NCBI GenBank assembly: GCA_002894685.1
Contig: NCRC01000012.1
Span: 47,102-111,101 of the forward strand
Length of the DNA: 64,000 nucleotides
Direction of reading: 5' to 3'
Origin: Salinivenus lutea
GTDB lineage: Bacteria; Bacteroidota; Rhodothermia; Rhodothermales; Salinibacteraceae
Shown: positions 1 through 7,846 of the stretch, piece after piece
How positions within the stretch are numbered: position 1 is the stretch's first letter
How the letters are laid out: each line of letters begins with the position of its first letter
Program-made: the position numbers and the translations under genes
Notes under the pieces: model-generated
What the model was told of the DNA's origin: nothing
Databases searched by the model: none
The model's input: the letters and a program-made list of their open reading frames with translations, nothing else

Positions 1-1888
1 CCTTCCGCACGATCATCGTCGTTCGCCCCTCCGACTCCAGCGATTCGACCTGCTCGCGGACGGCCCCGGGAAGAGACGCCCCGTTCTCGCGGACGAGCTC
101 GTCCGTCCCCACGTAGATCGGCGTGCCGTCCAGGGTCGCCTTGACGCCGCGCCCCGTCACGCGCTCCAGAGTGGACGCCCGCGGGGCCCCCTCGTCCAGG
201 TGCTCGTTTCCATACTGCACGACGGCCTCCGCCAACGGGTGGTCGCTCAGTCGCTCGACGGCGACGGCGGTGCGGAGCACCTCGGCTTCGGACGTGCCGT
301 CGGACGCCCATACGTCCGTCACGCGCGGCGTCCCTTCGGTAAGGGTGCCGGTCTTGTCGAACGCCACAGCGCCGAGCCGCCCGAGCCGTTCGAGCGGGCC
401 GCCCCCCTTCACGAGCACGCCGCCCTGCCCGGCCCGCGCCAGGCCGCTCAGCACGGCGCTCGGGGTGGCAATGGCCAGTGCGCACGGGCTCGCGGCCACG
501 AGCACGGCCATTGCGCGGTAGAAGCTGTCGGCGAAGGTCTCGTCGAGGGGCACCCAGGCGAAGAGCAACAGCACGACGAGGCCCAGTACGGCGGGCACAA
601 ACAGGCGCTCGAAGCGGTCGGTGAAGCGCTCCGTGGGGGACGGTTCGGCCTCCGCCTCCGTTACCATTTGCACGACGCGGGCGATCGTGGACTCGTCGGC
701 GCGGGCCGTTCCCCGCACCGTGAGCGCCCCACGGCCGTTGATCGTGCCGGCATAGACCCGGTGCGCGGCGTCCAGGTCGCCGGGCGCCGCCAGGGCCGCG
801 TCGAGATCGTCGACCGGCGCCTTGTCGACCGGCACACTCTCTCCCGTCACGGGCGACTGGTCGACGGCACTCTCTCCCTCCATCACGATGCCGTCCGCCG
901 GAATGCGCGCCCCCGGCTTCACGAGCACAGTGTCTCCCACCGCCAGCTCTTCAACCGGCACCTCCACCTCGTCGCCGTTCCGCCGCACGAGCGCCGTGTC
1001 GGGGGCCAGCTCGGCGAGGCGCTCGATGGCCTGCCGGGCCCGCCCCATCGCGTAGTGCTCCAGCGCGTGGCCGAGGGAGAAGAGAAAGAGGAGAAACGCC
1101 CCCTCCAACCACTTGCCCAGCACCGCCGCCCCCGCCGCCGCCACCAGCATCAGAAAATCGACCTCGAACTCGCCCACACGCAGCGCATCGACGGCCTCGC
1201 GAACCGTGTAGAATCCTCCGAAGAAGTACCCGGCAGCGTACACCGCCCCCGGCACCCACCCCGGCACGGCCCCCACGAACGAGAGCCCGAATCCGGCGGC
1301 GACACAGATGCCCGACAGAATTGCAAAGATCAACTCGGTCTGCTCGCCGAACCTCCCGCCGTGGGCATGGTCGTGATCGTCGCCTTCCTCGTGACGATGG
1401 GCTTCCGTCTCCTCCCCCCCGTCAGGTACGGCAATCACGTCCCCGCGAACCCGGACGCCCATCGACCGCAGCGCGTCCCGTAGGGCCGTTTCACTGGTGT
1501 TCGATCGGTCGAACTCCACCCGGATCCGCTCGCTGGCACTCGCCTCCGCCTCCACCACGCCCTCCACCCGACGCAGCCGCCTGGCGATGGTGCGCGCCCG
1601 GCGGGGGTGCGAGATGCCCTCGACGCCCCAGACGAGGTGTCCGTACTGGTCGGTAATCTCGGACCCAAGGCTTTTGGCCACCTGTCGGATGCGCGAGAGC
1701 GAGATCGTCTCCGGATCGTAGTGCACGCAGAGGCGATCCGGCGTCCCATTTTCGGCGGGAGCTACGTGCGCCCGGTCGATGCCTGCTCGCCCCTGCAGGC
1801 TTGTCATCAGCCGGTGCACACACGCGTCCTTCGCGTCCGGCACGTCGGGCAGGAGAATGGGGAGGTCCAGCTGGACGCGATCGGACAT
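1..1888 (-). CDS. Heavy-metal P1B-type ATPase, C-terminus cut by window edge
   Basis: Inner-membrane metal efflux pump driven by ATP. About 629 residues are visible; the end of the ATP-binding domain and the last membrane helices lie outside the window. Two ferredoxin-like HMA-type segments at the N-terminus lack the usual CxxC. A His-rich linker near residue 165-175 (HRHEEGDDHDHAHGG) follows, then membrane helices, an actuator TGES motif, the SPC membrane motif (residues 467-469) and the phosphorylation DKTG (Asp511). SPC rather than CPC is the mark of the P1B-4 group (Co, Zn, Cd or Fe export). The start is the ATG at 1888. An ArsR regulator lies 129 bp upstream on the same strand with an operator-like dyad between them, so metal-induced expression is likely. 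The exact metal is not settled by the sequence. Confidence 0.93.
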   Translation of the reverse strand, partial: MSDRVQLDLPILLPDVPDAKDACVHRLMTSLQGRAGIDRAHVAPAENGTPDRLCVHYDPETISLSRIRQVAKSLGSEITDQYGHLVWGVEGISHPRRARTIARRLRRVEGVVEAEASASERIRVEFDRSNTSETALRDALRSMGVRVRGDVIAVPDGGEETEAHRHEEGDDHDHAHGGRFGEQTELIFAILSGICVAAGFGLSFVGAVPGWVPGAVYAAGYFFGGFYTVREAVDALRVGEFEVDFLMLVAAAGAAVLGKWLEGAFLLFLFSLGHALEHYAMGRARQAIERLAELAPDTALVRRNGDEVEVPVEELAVGDTVLVKPGARIPADGIVMEGESAVDQSPVTGESVPVDKAPVDDLDAALAAPGDLDAAHRVYAGTINGRGALTVRGTARADESTIARVVQMVTEAEAEPSPTERFTDRFERLFVPAVLGLVVLLLFAWVPLDETFADSFYRAMAVLVAASPCALAIATPSAVLSGLARAGQGGVLVKGGGPLERLGRLGAVAFDKTGTLTEGTPRVTDVWASDGTSEAEVLRTAVAVERLSDHPLAEAVVQYGNEHLDEGAPRASTLERVTGRGVKATLDGTPIYVGTDELVRENGASLPGAVREQVESLESEGRTTMIVRK

Positions 1889-1943
1889 ACGGAACGAATC
1901 GGGCAGTCGATGGAGCCGACGCGCCCACCGATACCATCTATTT

Positions 1944-1969
1944 AATTTATGATCATACGTTCATTTATT
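1944..1969. promoter_or_regulatory. ArsR/SmtB-type 12-2-12 inverted repeat operator
   Basis: An AT-rich 26-bp imperfect dyad stands out in GC-rich surroundings: AATTTATGATCA, TA, CGTTCATTTATT, with 8 of 12 positions symmetric. Size, spacing and base content match operators bound by SmtB/ArsR dimers. It lies 55 bp upstream of the metal ATPase start and downstream of the arsR gene, so it should control the pump rather than the regulator itself. Binding is inferred. Confidence 0.62.
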
Positions 1970-2017
1970 TTGATGAGTCGGAACGGGGCTGGTTCCCGTC
2001 TCGCCCTTCGCAGCGGG

Positions 2018-2359
2018 CTACATCCCCTCCGCCCCGTGCGACAGCGCATTCTCAAGCATCTCGCGCACGTGGTCGTCGGCGAGGCGGTAGTAGACGTGGC
2101 GTCCGTCCCGGCGATGCGCCACCAAGCGGGCGTCGCGCAGCACGCGCAGCTGGTGGCTCACGGCGGACTGGCTGACCTCCAGCGCGTCCACAATTTCGTG
2201 CACGCACACCTCCCGTCCCCGCAACAGGCACAGGATGCGAAGGCGCGTGCTGTCGGCAAAGCCTTTCAGGAGCTGCACCGTGGGGGTGAGGACGGCCTCT
2301 TCGGGGAGGTCGTCCGTCAGCACGGGGTCGCCGTTGCAGTCGGTCTCAGTCGGAGGCAT
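2018..2359 (-). CDS. ArsR/SmtB-family metal-sensing repressor
   Basis: A 113-residue winged-helix repressor that should leave its operator when it binds metal. The helix-turn-helix is around residues 50-80 (SQSAVSHQLRVL). The C-terminal helix carries Asp95, His97, His108 and Glu111, exactly the D-x-H-x10-H-x2-E spacing of the alpha-5 zinc site of SmtB/CzrA-type sensors. The alpha-3 region has only one Cys (Cys52), so a CadC-type thiolate site is not complete. The ATG at 2359 is used; it overlaps the end of lepB by 14 bp, which suggests coupling to that transcript. The metal ATPase follows downstream. A zinc sensor is the best reading. Confidence 0.9.
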   Translation of the reverse strand: MPPTETDCNGDPVLTDDLPEEAVLTPTVQLLKGFADSTRLRILCLLRGREVCVHEIVDALEVSQSAVSHQLRVLRDARLVAHRRDGRHVYYRLADDHVREMLENALSHGAEGM

Positions 2360-3605
2360 GGGACGGGGCAGACATGGGGAGAGTAGCGGAAGACGGGGAC
2401 TGGGAGGCCGCGACGGGGCCCATCTCAACTTCGGCGCCTCGGCCCTCGGGGGCCGGCGGCCGGTGACGGGCCGTGAGGGAGTCGGGAATCTGCTCCATCA
2501 TGGGCGCGTCCCGGAAGACCTCGTCGTCCTCGATCGGGTTCAGGATGCGGCCCACGCGGGGCAGCCACGCCTCGTGGTCCCAGGAGAAGTAAGTGAGGAT
2601 CGCCTTGCCGACGACATGGTCCATCGGCACGACGCCCCAGAACCGGCTGTCCTGAGAGTTGTCCCGGTTGTCCCCCATGGCAAAGAAGTAGTCCTGCTGA
2701 AAGGTGTAGGTCGTCGTTCGCTCGCCGTCGATCGCGAACGTGGAGTCGGTCATCTGACGCGCATCGTGGCCTTCGTACCGCGTAATGATGGGCCGGTAGG
2801 CGGCCCAGTTGCCGGCCGTGAGGGTCACGGTTTCGCCCTCGGCCGGGACGTGGAGGGGGCCGTAGTTGTCGGGCGTGTAGCCGCGGCCCGGCGGATAGAG
2901 CTCGGCGTTGAAGGCGGAGGCCGGGAGCACGTACGGCTCCACCGACTCCACCCACGGAAACTCGCTGACCCGGCGGATGCCCTCGGGCGTGGCCGTGATG
3001 CGCACCGCAGTGGCGCTCTGCGTCGGTGTCACCTCGCTGACGCCCATCTCTTCCATCCGACCGCGGGGGATCTGGTGGCGGGGGCCGGTCTTTCGGACAA
3101 GCCAGTGCTGCTGCATCCCGCGGCCGAGGGGCAGCGGGCGTCCATTCACGTGCACCATCTTGTCGCGGACCGCGAGGGTGTCGCCCGGCATTCCAATCAC
3201 CCGCTTGATGTAGTGCGTCTTGCGGTCGATCGGCCCCTCGTCGGGCGGATAGTTGAACACGATGGCGTCGCCGCGCTGCACGTTCGTAAAGCCGCCGATG
3301 CGGGTGTACGGGAAGGAAACGCCAGGCACGTGGATCGACGTGAAGGGCACGCCGAGGCTCATGGGCATCCGCGTGCCGTAGTGCACCTTCGACACGAACA
3401 GATAGTCCCCCACCAGCAGATTCTCCTCCATGGACGGCGTGGGGATGCGGAAGAGATCGAAGAAGAGGGTGCGGACGATCACCACGATCACGACGGCCAC
3501 GACGAGGGCCTCGCCCCACTGTCGAAGCTCACTCTTGGCGGCATCGGACGCGTCGTCCGAGGTGCGGGTCGTGCGACGGTCGGGGGAGGTGGAAGATCGA
3601 GCCAC
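2346..3605 (-). CDS. lepB: Signal peptidase I
   Basis: Membrane serine/lysine protease that removes signal peptides from exported proteins. At 419 residues it is longer than many homologues. One N-terminal membrane helix (about 33-48) is followed by the catalytic Ser58 in PTPSME, the general base Lys134 in HYIKRVIGMPGD, and the GDNRDNSQDSRFWG signature. A long insert of about 120 residues separates the Lys box from that signature. The start is a GTG at 3605; no in-frame ATG lies upstream of the membrane helix, and the first internal Met (59) is past the catalytic Ser. It sits 30 bp after an exported protein gene and two genes from lepA, the classical lepA-lepB neighbourhood. Confidence 0.95.
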   Translation of the reverse strand: MARSSTSPDRRTTRTSDDASDAAKSELRQWGEALVVAVVIVVIVRTLFFDLFRIPTPSMEENLLVGDYLFVSKVHYGTRMPMSLGVPFTSIHVPGVSFPYTRIGGFTNVQRGDAIVFNYPPDEGPIDRKTHYIKRVIGMPGDTLAVRDKMVHVNGRPLPLGRGMQQHWLVRKTGPRHQIPRGRMEEMGVSEVTPTQSATAVRITATPEGIRRVSEFPWVESVEPYVLPASAFNAELYPPGRGYTPDNYGPLHVPAEGETVTLTAGNWAAYRPIITRYEGHDARQMTDSTFAIDGERTTTYTFQQDYFFAMGDNRDNSQDSRFWGVVPMDHVVGKAILTYFSWDHEAWLPRVGRILNPIEDDEVFRDAPMMEQIPDSLTARHRPPAPEGRGAEVEMGPVAASQSPSSATLPMSAPSHASD

Positions 3606-3635
3606 GATGGGCGGAGGGGTTCGGAGAAGATTCGG

Positions 3636-4535
3636 TTACTGTGGGCGTGCCGGGCCGGACTCGGTCGAGGCCGAATCGGTGGGGGCCGCCGGTTCGACGG
3701 AGGGGCGCCGGCCCGTCACGATGTCGGAGCGCGGGATGCGGTCGAGAAAGTACGACCGGCCATCAAAGCCGGCCCGGTACCAGCGCCGCATCCCGTCGTC
3801 GGTTGTGTCGTAGTAGTAGTCGACGTACGGCGTCCGCTCGGGCTGCCGGAGCGGGCGCAGCAGGGCCGCCCGAAGGGCGGGGAGTCGGTCGCGCAGGCGG
3901 CTCTCCGTCGCCACGATGAGGCCGCGGTCGCGCGGGCCGTTGGCGTCGGTGACGCGCACCGGAATCGAGTCGTTGACCACAAACCAGTACTCGAACTGCG
4001 CCTCGCCGATCCGACTGGTGTCGGGGCGGTCGGCGAGCGTCTGGGTCGGGTCGCCGAACTGGGCCTGGAGGCGGGCGCGCAGCTCTCGGGTGTAGGTCGT
4101 GTCGAAGAGCGTGAGGTGCGTGCTTGCGCCCAGGAAGGACCAGTCGGTGCCGCCGTACTCCTCCTCGAACCACCCGCGCTCCAGCCGACGGACCGTGCGC
4201 ACATCGTCGATCGGAAAGCGCGGAGACGCGTCGTCGTCCGTGCGAGACTCCTCTGCCTCCGGCCCTTGGAGCACCTCGGGGCGACGCACCGACACCGAGT
4301 CCGGCGGCAGGGCCCGGGCCGTCCACCCGCGGCGCAGCGCCTGGCGGGCGAGGGCCTGGATCCGCGCCGTGCGGTACCGCTCGATGAGGTTGAGCGTGTC
4401 GGCCGCCCGCGTCTGTCCCGTGGCAGATCCGGGACGCCCCAGTCCCAGGACGAGCACCAGGAGGACGATCGCCGCGCCCCCCCAGCGGGCCGGCGCTCCC
4501 CCCCAGTGCATGAGTCCGAGCGAAACGTTCATCAT
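3636..4535 (-). CDS. Exported protein of unknown function
   Basis: About 299 residues with an N-terminal hydrophobic signal segment (roughly residues 20-35) and a probable cleavage site after SATG. The mature part is soluble, Arg/Asp-rich and without cysteines. It includes an aromatic stretch (VDYYYDTTDD) and a low-complexity Pro/Ser/Thr tail. I do not recognise the family. It lies between lepA (46 bp upstream) and lepB (30 bp downstream) on the same strand and is probably cotranscribed. ATG codons at 4535 and 4532 are both possible starts; a GTG at 4544 is less likely. Confidence 0.75.
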   Translation of the reverse strand: MMNVSLGLMHWGGAPARWGGAAIVLLVLVLGLGRPGSATGQTRAADTLNLIERYRTARIQALARQALRRGWTARALPPDSVSVRRPEVLQGPEAEESRTDDDASPRFPIDDVRTVRRLERGWFEEEYGGTDWSFLGASTHLTLFDTTYTRELRARLQAQFGDPTQTLADRPDTSRIGEAQFEYWFVVNDSIPVRVTDANGPRDRGLIVATESRLRDRLPALRAALLRPLRQPERTPYVDYYYDTTDDGMRRWYRAGFDGRSYFLDRIPRSDIVTGRRPSVEPAAPTDSASTESGPARPQ

Positions 4536-4581
4536 CCCCAGCACGCATCAGGAAAATCGGTTGCGACAATCGGGCGCAGGG

Positions 4582-6396
4582 CTACTCGTCGTCCATCGAC
4601 AGGATGGCGAGGAAGGCCTCCTGCGGCACGTCGATTTCGCCCATCTGCTTCATGCGTTTCTTGCCCTCCTTCTGCTCCTCCAGCAGCTTGCGCTTCCGGG
4701 TCACGTCGCCGCCGTAGCACTTGGCCGTCACGTCCTTGCGCTGGGCCTTAATCGTCTCGCGCGCGACGATGCGGCTCCCGATGGAGGCCTGAATGGGCAC
4801 CTCGAACATCTGCCGCGGGATGACGTCCTTCAGCTTCTTGCACAGCTTGCGCCCCACCTCGTAGGCCTTGTCGCGGTGCACGATGGTGGAGAGGGGATCG
4901 GCCGGCTCCTCATTGATCAGGATGGTGAGCTTCACGAGATCGCTCTCGCGGTACTCCATGAATTCGTAGTCGAACGAGGCGTAGCCCCGGCTGACGCTCT
5001 TGAGGTTGTCGTAGAAGTCGAACACGATGTCGGCGAGGGGCAGCTCGTACTCCAGCTTCACGGTCTGGCTGTCGAGCCAGCGCTGACTGCCGTACACCCC
5101 GCGCCGGTCCTCGCACAGCTGGATGACATTCCCGATGTAATCGCTGGGCGTGATGATGTCGGCCTCCACGTACGGCTCGGAGACCGCCCGGATGTCGCCG
5201 TAGTGCGGCATGTCCTCGGGCTTGTCGACGGTGACCGTTTCGGGGCCGTCCGCGCCGTCGACCTCCACGTGGTACTCCACGTTCGGGACCGTGGTGATGA
5301 GGTCGAGGTCGAACTCGCGCTCCAGCCGCTCCTGGATGATTTCCATGTGCAGCAGGCCCAGGAAGCCCACCCGGAAGCCGAAGCCGAGGGCCGCGGAGCT
5401 CTCGGGCTCGTACGTGAGCGAGGCGTCGTTGAGCTGGAGCTTTTCCAGAGCGCCGCGCAGCTCCTCGAAGTCGTCCGTGTCGGTGGGGTAGATGCCGCTG
5501 AACACCATCGGCTTCACCTCCTCGAAGCCGGGAATCGGCTCGGCGGCGGGGTTGTCGGCCAGCGTGATGGTGTCGCCAACGCGGGTGTCCTGGATGTCCT
5601 TGACGGAACCGATGACGTAGCCCACGTCCCCGGCCGTGAGGCGGTCGACCTTCTGCCGCCCCATGCGCAGGATGCCCAGTTCCTCGGCGTCGTACTGCTT
5701 CTTGTTCGCCATGAACTCCATCGTGTCCCCCTTCTCGAGGGTGCCGTCGAACAGGCGGGTGTAGACGACGGAGCCGCGGTAGGCGTCGTAGATGGAGTCG
5801 AAAATCAGGGCACGGAGGGGCGCATCGGGGTCGCCGGAGGGGGCGGGGATGCGGTCGATGATCATCTCGAGCATCTCGTCGACGCCCTCGCCCGTCTTGG
5901 CGCTGATCTGCGGGATGTCCTCCGCCGGCTCGCCGATCAGGTCCTCGAGCGCCTGCGCCACCTCGTCGGGCTGGGCCACGGGGAGGTCGACTTTGTTGAC
6001 GACGGGGATGATCTCCAGATTTTGCTCCAGGGCCAGCCACAGGTTGGAGATCGTCTGCGCCTCGATGCCCTGCGAGGCGTCGACCAGCAGAATCGCCCCT
6101 TCGCAGGCCTTGAGCGCCCGGCTCACCTCGTAGGTAAAGTCCACGTGGCCGGGCGTATCGATGAGGTTGAGCGTGTACTCGCCCCCATCACTCGCCGCGT
6201 ACTGCATGCGCACGGCGTGGCTCTTGATGGTGATGCCGCGCTCCCGCTCGAGATCCATGTCGTCGAGCGTCTGCTCTTTCATCTCGCGCTCGGTGATGGT
6301 CCCGGTGCGCTCCAGGAGGCGGTCGGCCAGGGTGCTTTTCCCGTGGTCGATGTGCGCGATGATGCAAAAATTGCGAATCCGCGACAGATCAGGCAT
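4582..6396 (-). CDS. lepA: Elongation factor 4 (LepA)
   Basis: Translational GTPase that binds ribosomes and promotes back-translocation or assembly under stress, including high salt. The 604 residues fit the family. The G1 motif AHIDHGKST is near residues 10-18, then RERGITIKS (G2), DTPGH (G3) and NKVD (G4), followed by domains II, III, V and the LepA-specific C-terminal region. The ATG at 6396 places the usual [15 protein letters not shown]-terminus at the start; about 20 further in-frame codons upstream are not family-like. It belongs to the minus-strand run that contains lspA and lepB. Confidence 0.97.
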   Translation of the reverse strand: MPDLSRIRNFCIIAHIDHGKSTLADRLLERTGTITEREMKEQTLDDMDLERERGITIKSHAVRMQYAASDGGEYTLNLIDTPGHVDFTYEVSRALKACEGAILLVDASQGIEAQTISNLWLALEQNLEIIPVVNKVDLPVAQPDEVAQALEDLIGEPAEDIPQISAKTGEGVDEMLEMIIDRIPAPSGDPDAPLRALIFDSIYDAYRGSVVYTRLFDGTLEKGDTMEFMANKKQYDAEELGILRMGRQKVDRLTAGDVGYVIGSVKDIQDTRVGDTITLADNPAAEPIPGFEEVKPMVFSGIYPTDTDDFEELRGALEKLQLNDASLTYEPESSAALGFGFRVGFLGLLHMEIIQERLEREFDLDLITTVPNVEYHVEVDGADGPETVTVDKPEDMPHYGDIRAVSEPYVEADIITPSDYIGNVIQLCEDRRGVYGSQRWLDSQTVKLEYELPLADIVFDFYDNLKSVSRGYASFDYEFMEYRESDLVKLTILINEEPADPLSTIVHRDKAYEVGRKLCKKLKDVIPRQMFEVPIQASIGSRIVARETIKAQRKDVTAKCYGGDVTRKRKLLEEQKEGKKRMKQMGEIDVPQEAFLAILSMDDE

Positions 6397-6565
6397 GAGC
6401 GCGGCGGGCCTGCGAGTGTGCGTCCAGCGAAGGGTCGGGGAGGGCCGACCGAACAACCGCGAGCCTCCCCCGCGGGTCGGCGAGGATGAGGTCCACGATC
6501 ACAACGCCGTGTAACGGGCCATGGGGCCTCACGTTGCACGACGCGGCCGGTCCGGTCCGCAGCGG

Positions 6566-7291
6566 CTACGGATTGCGGCGGGGCGGGGACGGCAGAGAGA
6601 GCGAGGCCGGACGGGGGCGTCCGGTGCCGTTGGCCGAGCCGGGACGGGTCGTGGAGGCCCCGGATGGCGCCTCCTCCGAACCGGCCTCGGATGCGTGTCC
6701 GTCGGCATGGGCGCCGTCCATCTCTTCGGACGCCGCGCCCCGGACGTCCTCCCGGGCCGCCTGCTGCCGTTCGAGGAAGGGGCGGTGGAAGAACATGACG
6801 CCCACCACCCCCAGCACAATCGCCATGTCGGCGACGTTCCAGATCGGAAACAGCTCGAGGTAGGAGCCGCCGAGGAGGGGCACGATGTTCGGAATGAATC
6901 CGCGCCACAGGCTCACGTGGATGAAGTCGACCACCCGACCGGTGAAGAGCGGCCCATAATCGAGCAGTACGGAGTAAAAGACGCGGTCGATGATGTTGCC
7001 CAGCGCGCCGCCCAGGATGAGGCCGAGGCTCCAGCGGTACGGGGCGTACCCGTGCCGGATGCGGTACACGTACAGGGCCACCAGCGCCGTCGCCACCAGC
7101 GAGAGCACAGTCACCGTGCCGGTGGGCCCAATGGTGAGGCCAAACGCCATGCCGGGGTTCTCGGTGAACGTTAGCCGGAGCCAGTCGCCCAGGAGGGGGA
7201 TCGACTGGTGGCGGTACATGAGCTGAACCACCGCCGCTTTCGTGGCCTGATCAAGAAGAACAACCGCGGCGGAAAGCCAGAGGACGCGCAT
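6566..7291 (-). CDS. lspA: Lipoprotein signal peptidase (signal peptidase II)
   Basis: Inner-membrane aspartyl protease that cleaves diacylglyceryl-prolipoproteins. Four membrane helices are visible. The catalytic Asp122 (GRVVDF) and Asp155 (NVADMAI) are present, with the conserved NPGMAFG and GGALGN segments. Residues after about 172 form an unusual hydrophilic tail of about 70 residues rich in Ala, Ser, Gly and Pro, so the 241-residue protein is longer than the usual 160-180. The start is the ATG at 7291. The space just upstream holds a GTGTGGG-rich hairpin element. The ileS-lspA association is common; here a DksA-like gene lies between. Confidence 0.96.
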   Translation of the reverse strand: MRVLWLSAAVVLLDQATKAAVVQLMYRHQSIPLLGDWLRLTFTENPGMAFGLTIGPTGTVTVLSLVATALVALYVYRIRHGYAPYRWSLGLILGGALGNIIDRVFYSVLLDYGPLFTGRVVDFIHVSLWRGFIPNIVPLLGGSYLELFPIWNVADMAIVLGVVGVMFFHRPFLERQQAAREDVRGAASEEMDGAHADGHASEAGSEEAPSGASTTRPGSANGTGRPRPASLSLPSPPRRNP

Positions 7292-7302
7292 GATCTGCGT
7301 GT

Positions 7303-7355
7303 GGGGTGGGGGAGTGTGGGGGGTGTGTGGGAGCGAAATGCCCATCCGCCCACAC
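7303..7355 (-). repeat. G-tract and hairpin element in the lspA leader
   Basis: On the plus strand 7303-7331 has four G-runs separated by 1-5 bases, which fits the G-quadruplex rule. GTGTGGG at 7325-7331 also pairs with CCCACAC at 7349-7355. In lspA mRNA the C-rich arm ends about 12 bases before the ATG. A similar G-arm/loop/C-arm arrangement occurs in front of the RAM-domain gene at 34385-34455. Confidence 0.5.
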
Positions 7356-7371
7356 GCCCAGACTCACAAGC

Positions 7372-7797
7372 TCAAGATTTCTGTTGACGCTTCGCCTCAA
7401 TCGAAATTTCGGTGTGCGGAACGGCCTCGAGGCGCTCCTTGGAGATCGGCTCGCCTGTGACCCGGCACACTCCGTAGGTCTTGTTTTCGATCCGTTCCAG
7501 CGCCCGCTCCAGGTAGCCAATGTACTTCTGCTGGCGGGCAATCATGAGGTGGAGCTTCTCTCGCTCCATGGCGTCGGTGCCCGCGTCGGCCATGTGCAGG
7601 CCGTACGCCGTGTTGTCTTTGGATTGCTCCTTCGCCTGCTCGACCTGCTTGCGCATCCGCTCCACTTCTTCCTTGGCTTCCTTCCGGCGCTGGAGCAGGA
7701 GCTCTTTAAAGTGCTCCAGCTCCTCGTCGGAGAACGGCGTTTCGCGCTCGGTCTCGTCCGGAGACTGCTCGTTGGTCTGTGAGGTGTTGTCCGCCAT
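7372..7797 (-). CDS. DksA/TraR-family protein with degenerate zinc finger
   Basis: A 141-residue protein with a long N-terminal coiled coil (about residues 25-100, rich in Glu and Lys) and a C-terminal DksA-like globular part. DksA proteins enter the RNA polymerase secondary channel and adjust stress and ribosomal transcription. The four-Cys zinc finger is reduced to one Cys: CRVTG (Cys111, Thr114) replaces CxxCG, and PHTEISIEA replaces the second Cys pair. One-Cys versions of this kind occur in Bacteroidota, so this is probably a functional zinc-independent type. The ATG at 7797 is used. It lies between ileS (49 bp) and lspA (80 bp) in one transcription direction. Confidence 0.88.
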   Translation of the reverse strand: MADNTSQTNEQSPDETERETPFSDEELEHFKELLLQRRKEAKEEVERMRKQVEQAKEQSKDNTAYGLHMADAGTDAMEREKLHLMIARQQKYIGYLERALERIENKTYGVCRVTGEPISKERLEAVPHTEISIEAKRQQKS

Positions 7798-7846
7798 TGT
7801 GCTGAGGGAGGCAGCGAAATGGGGTGAAAGAGAAGCGTGCCCCTGG

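Noticed and set aside
200..1483. Long plus-strand open frame opposite the metal ATPase gene
   Set aside because: It is the antisense shadow of the ATPase: it has a His/Arg-rich composition typical of reverse-frame reads in GC-rich DNA and no known motif.
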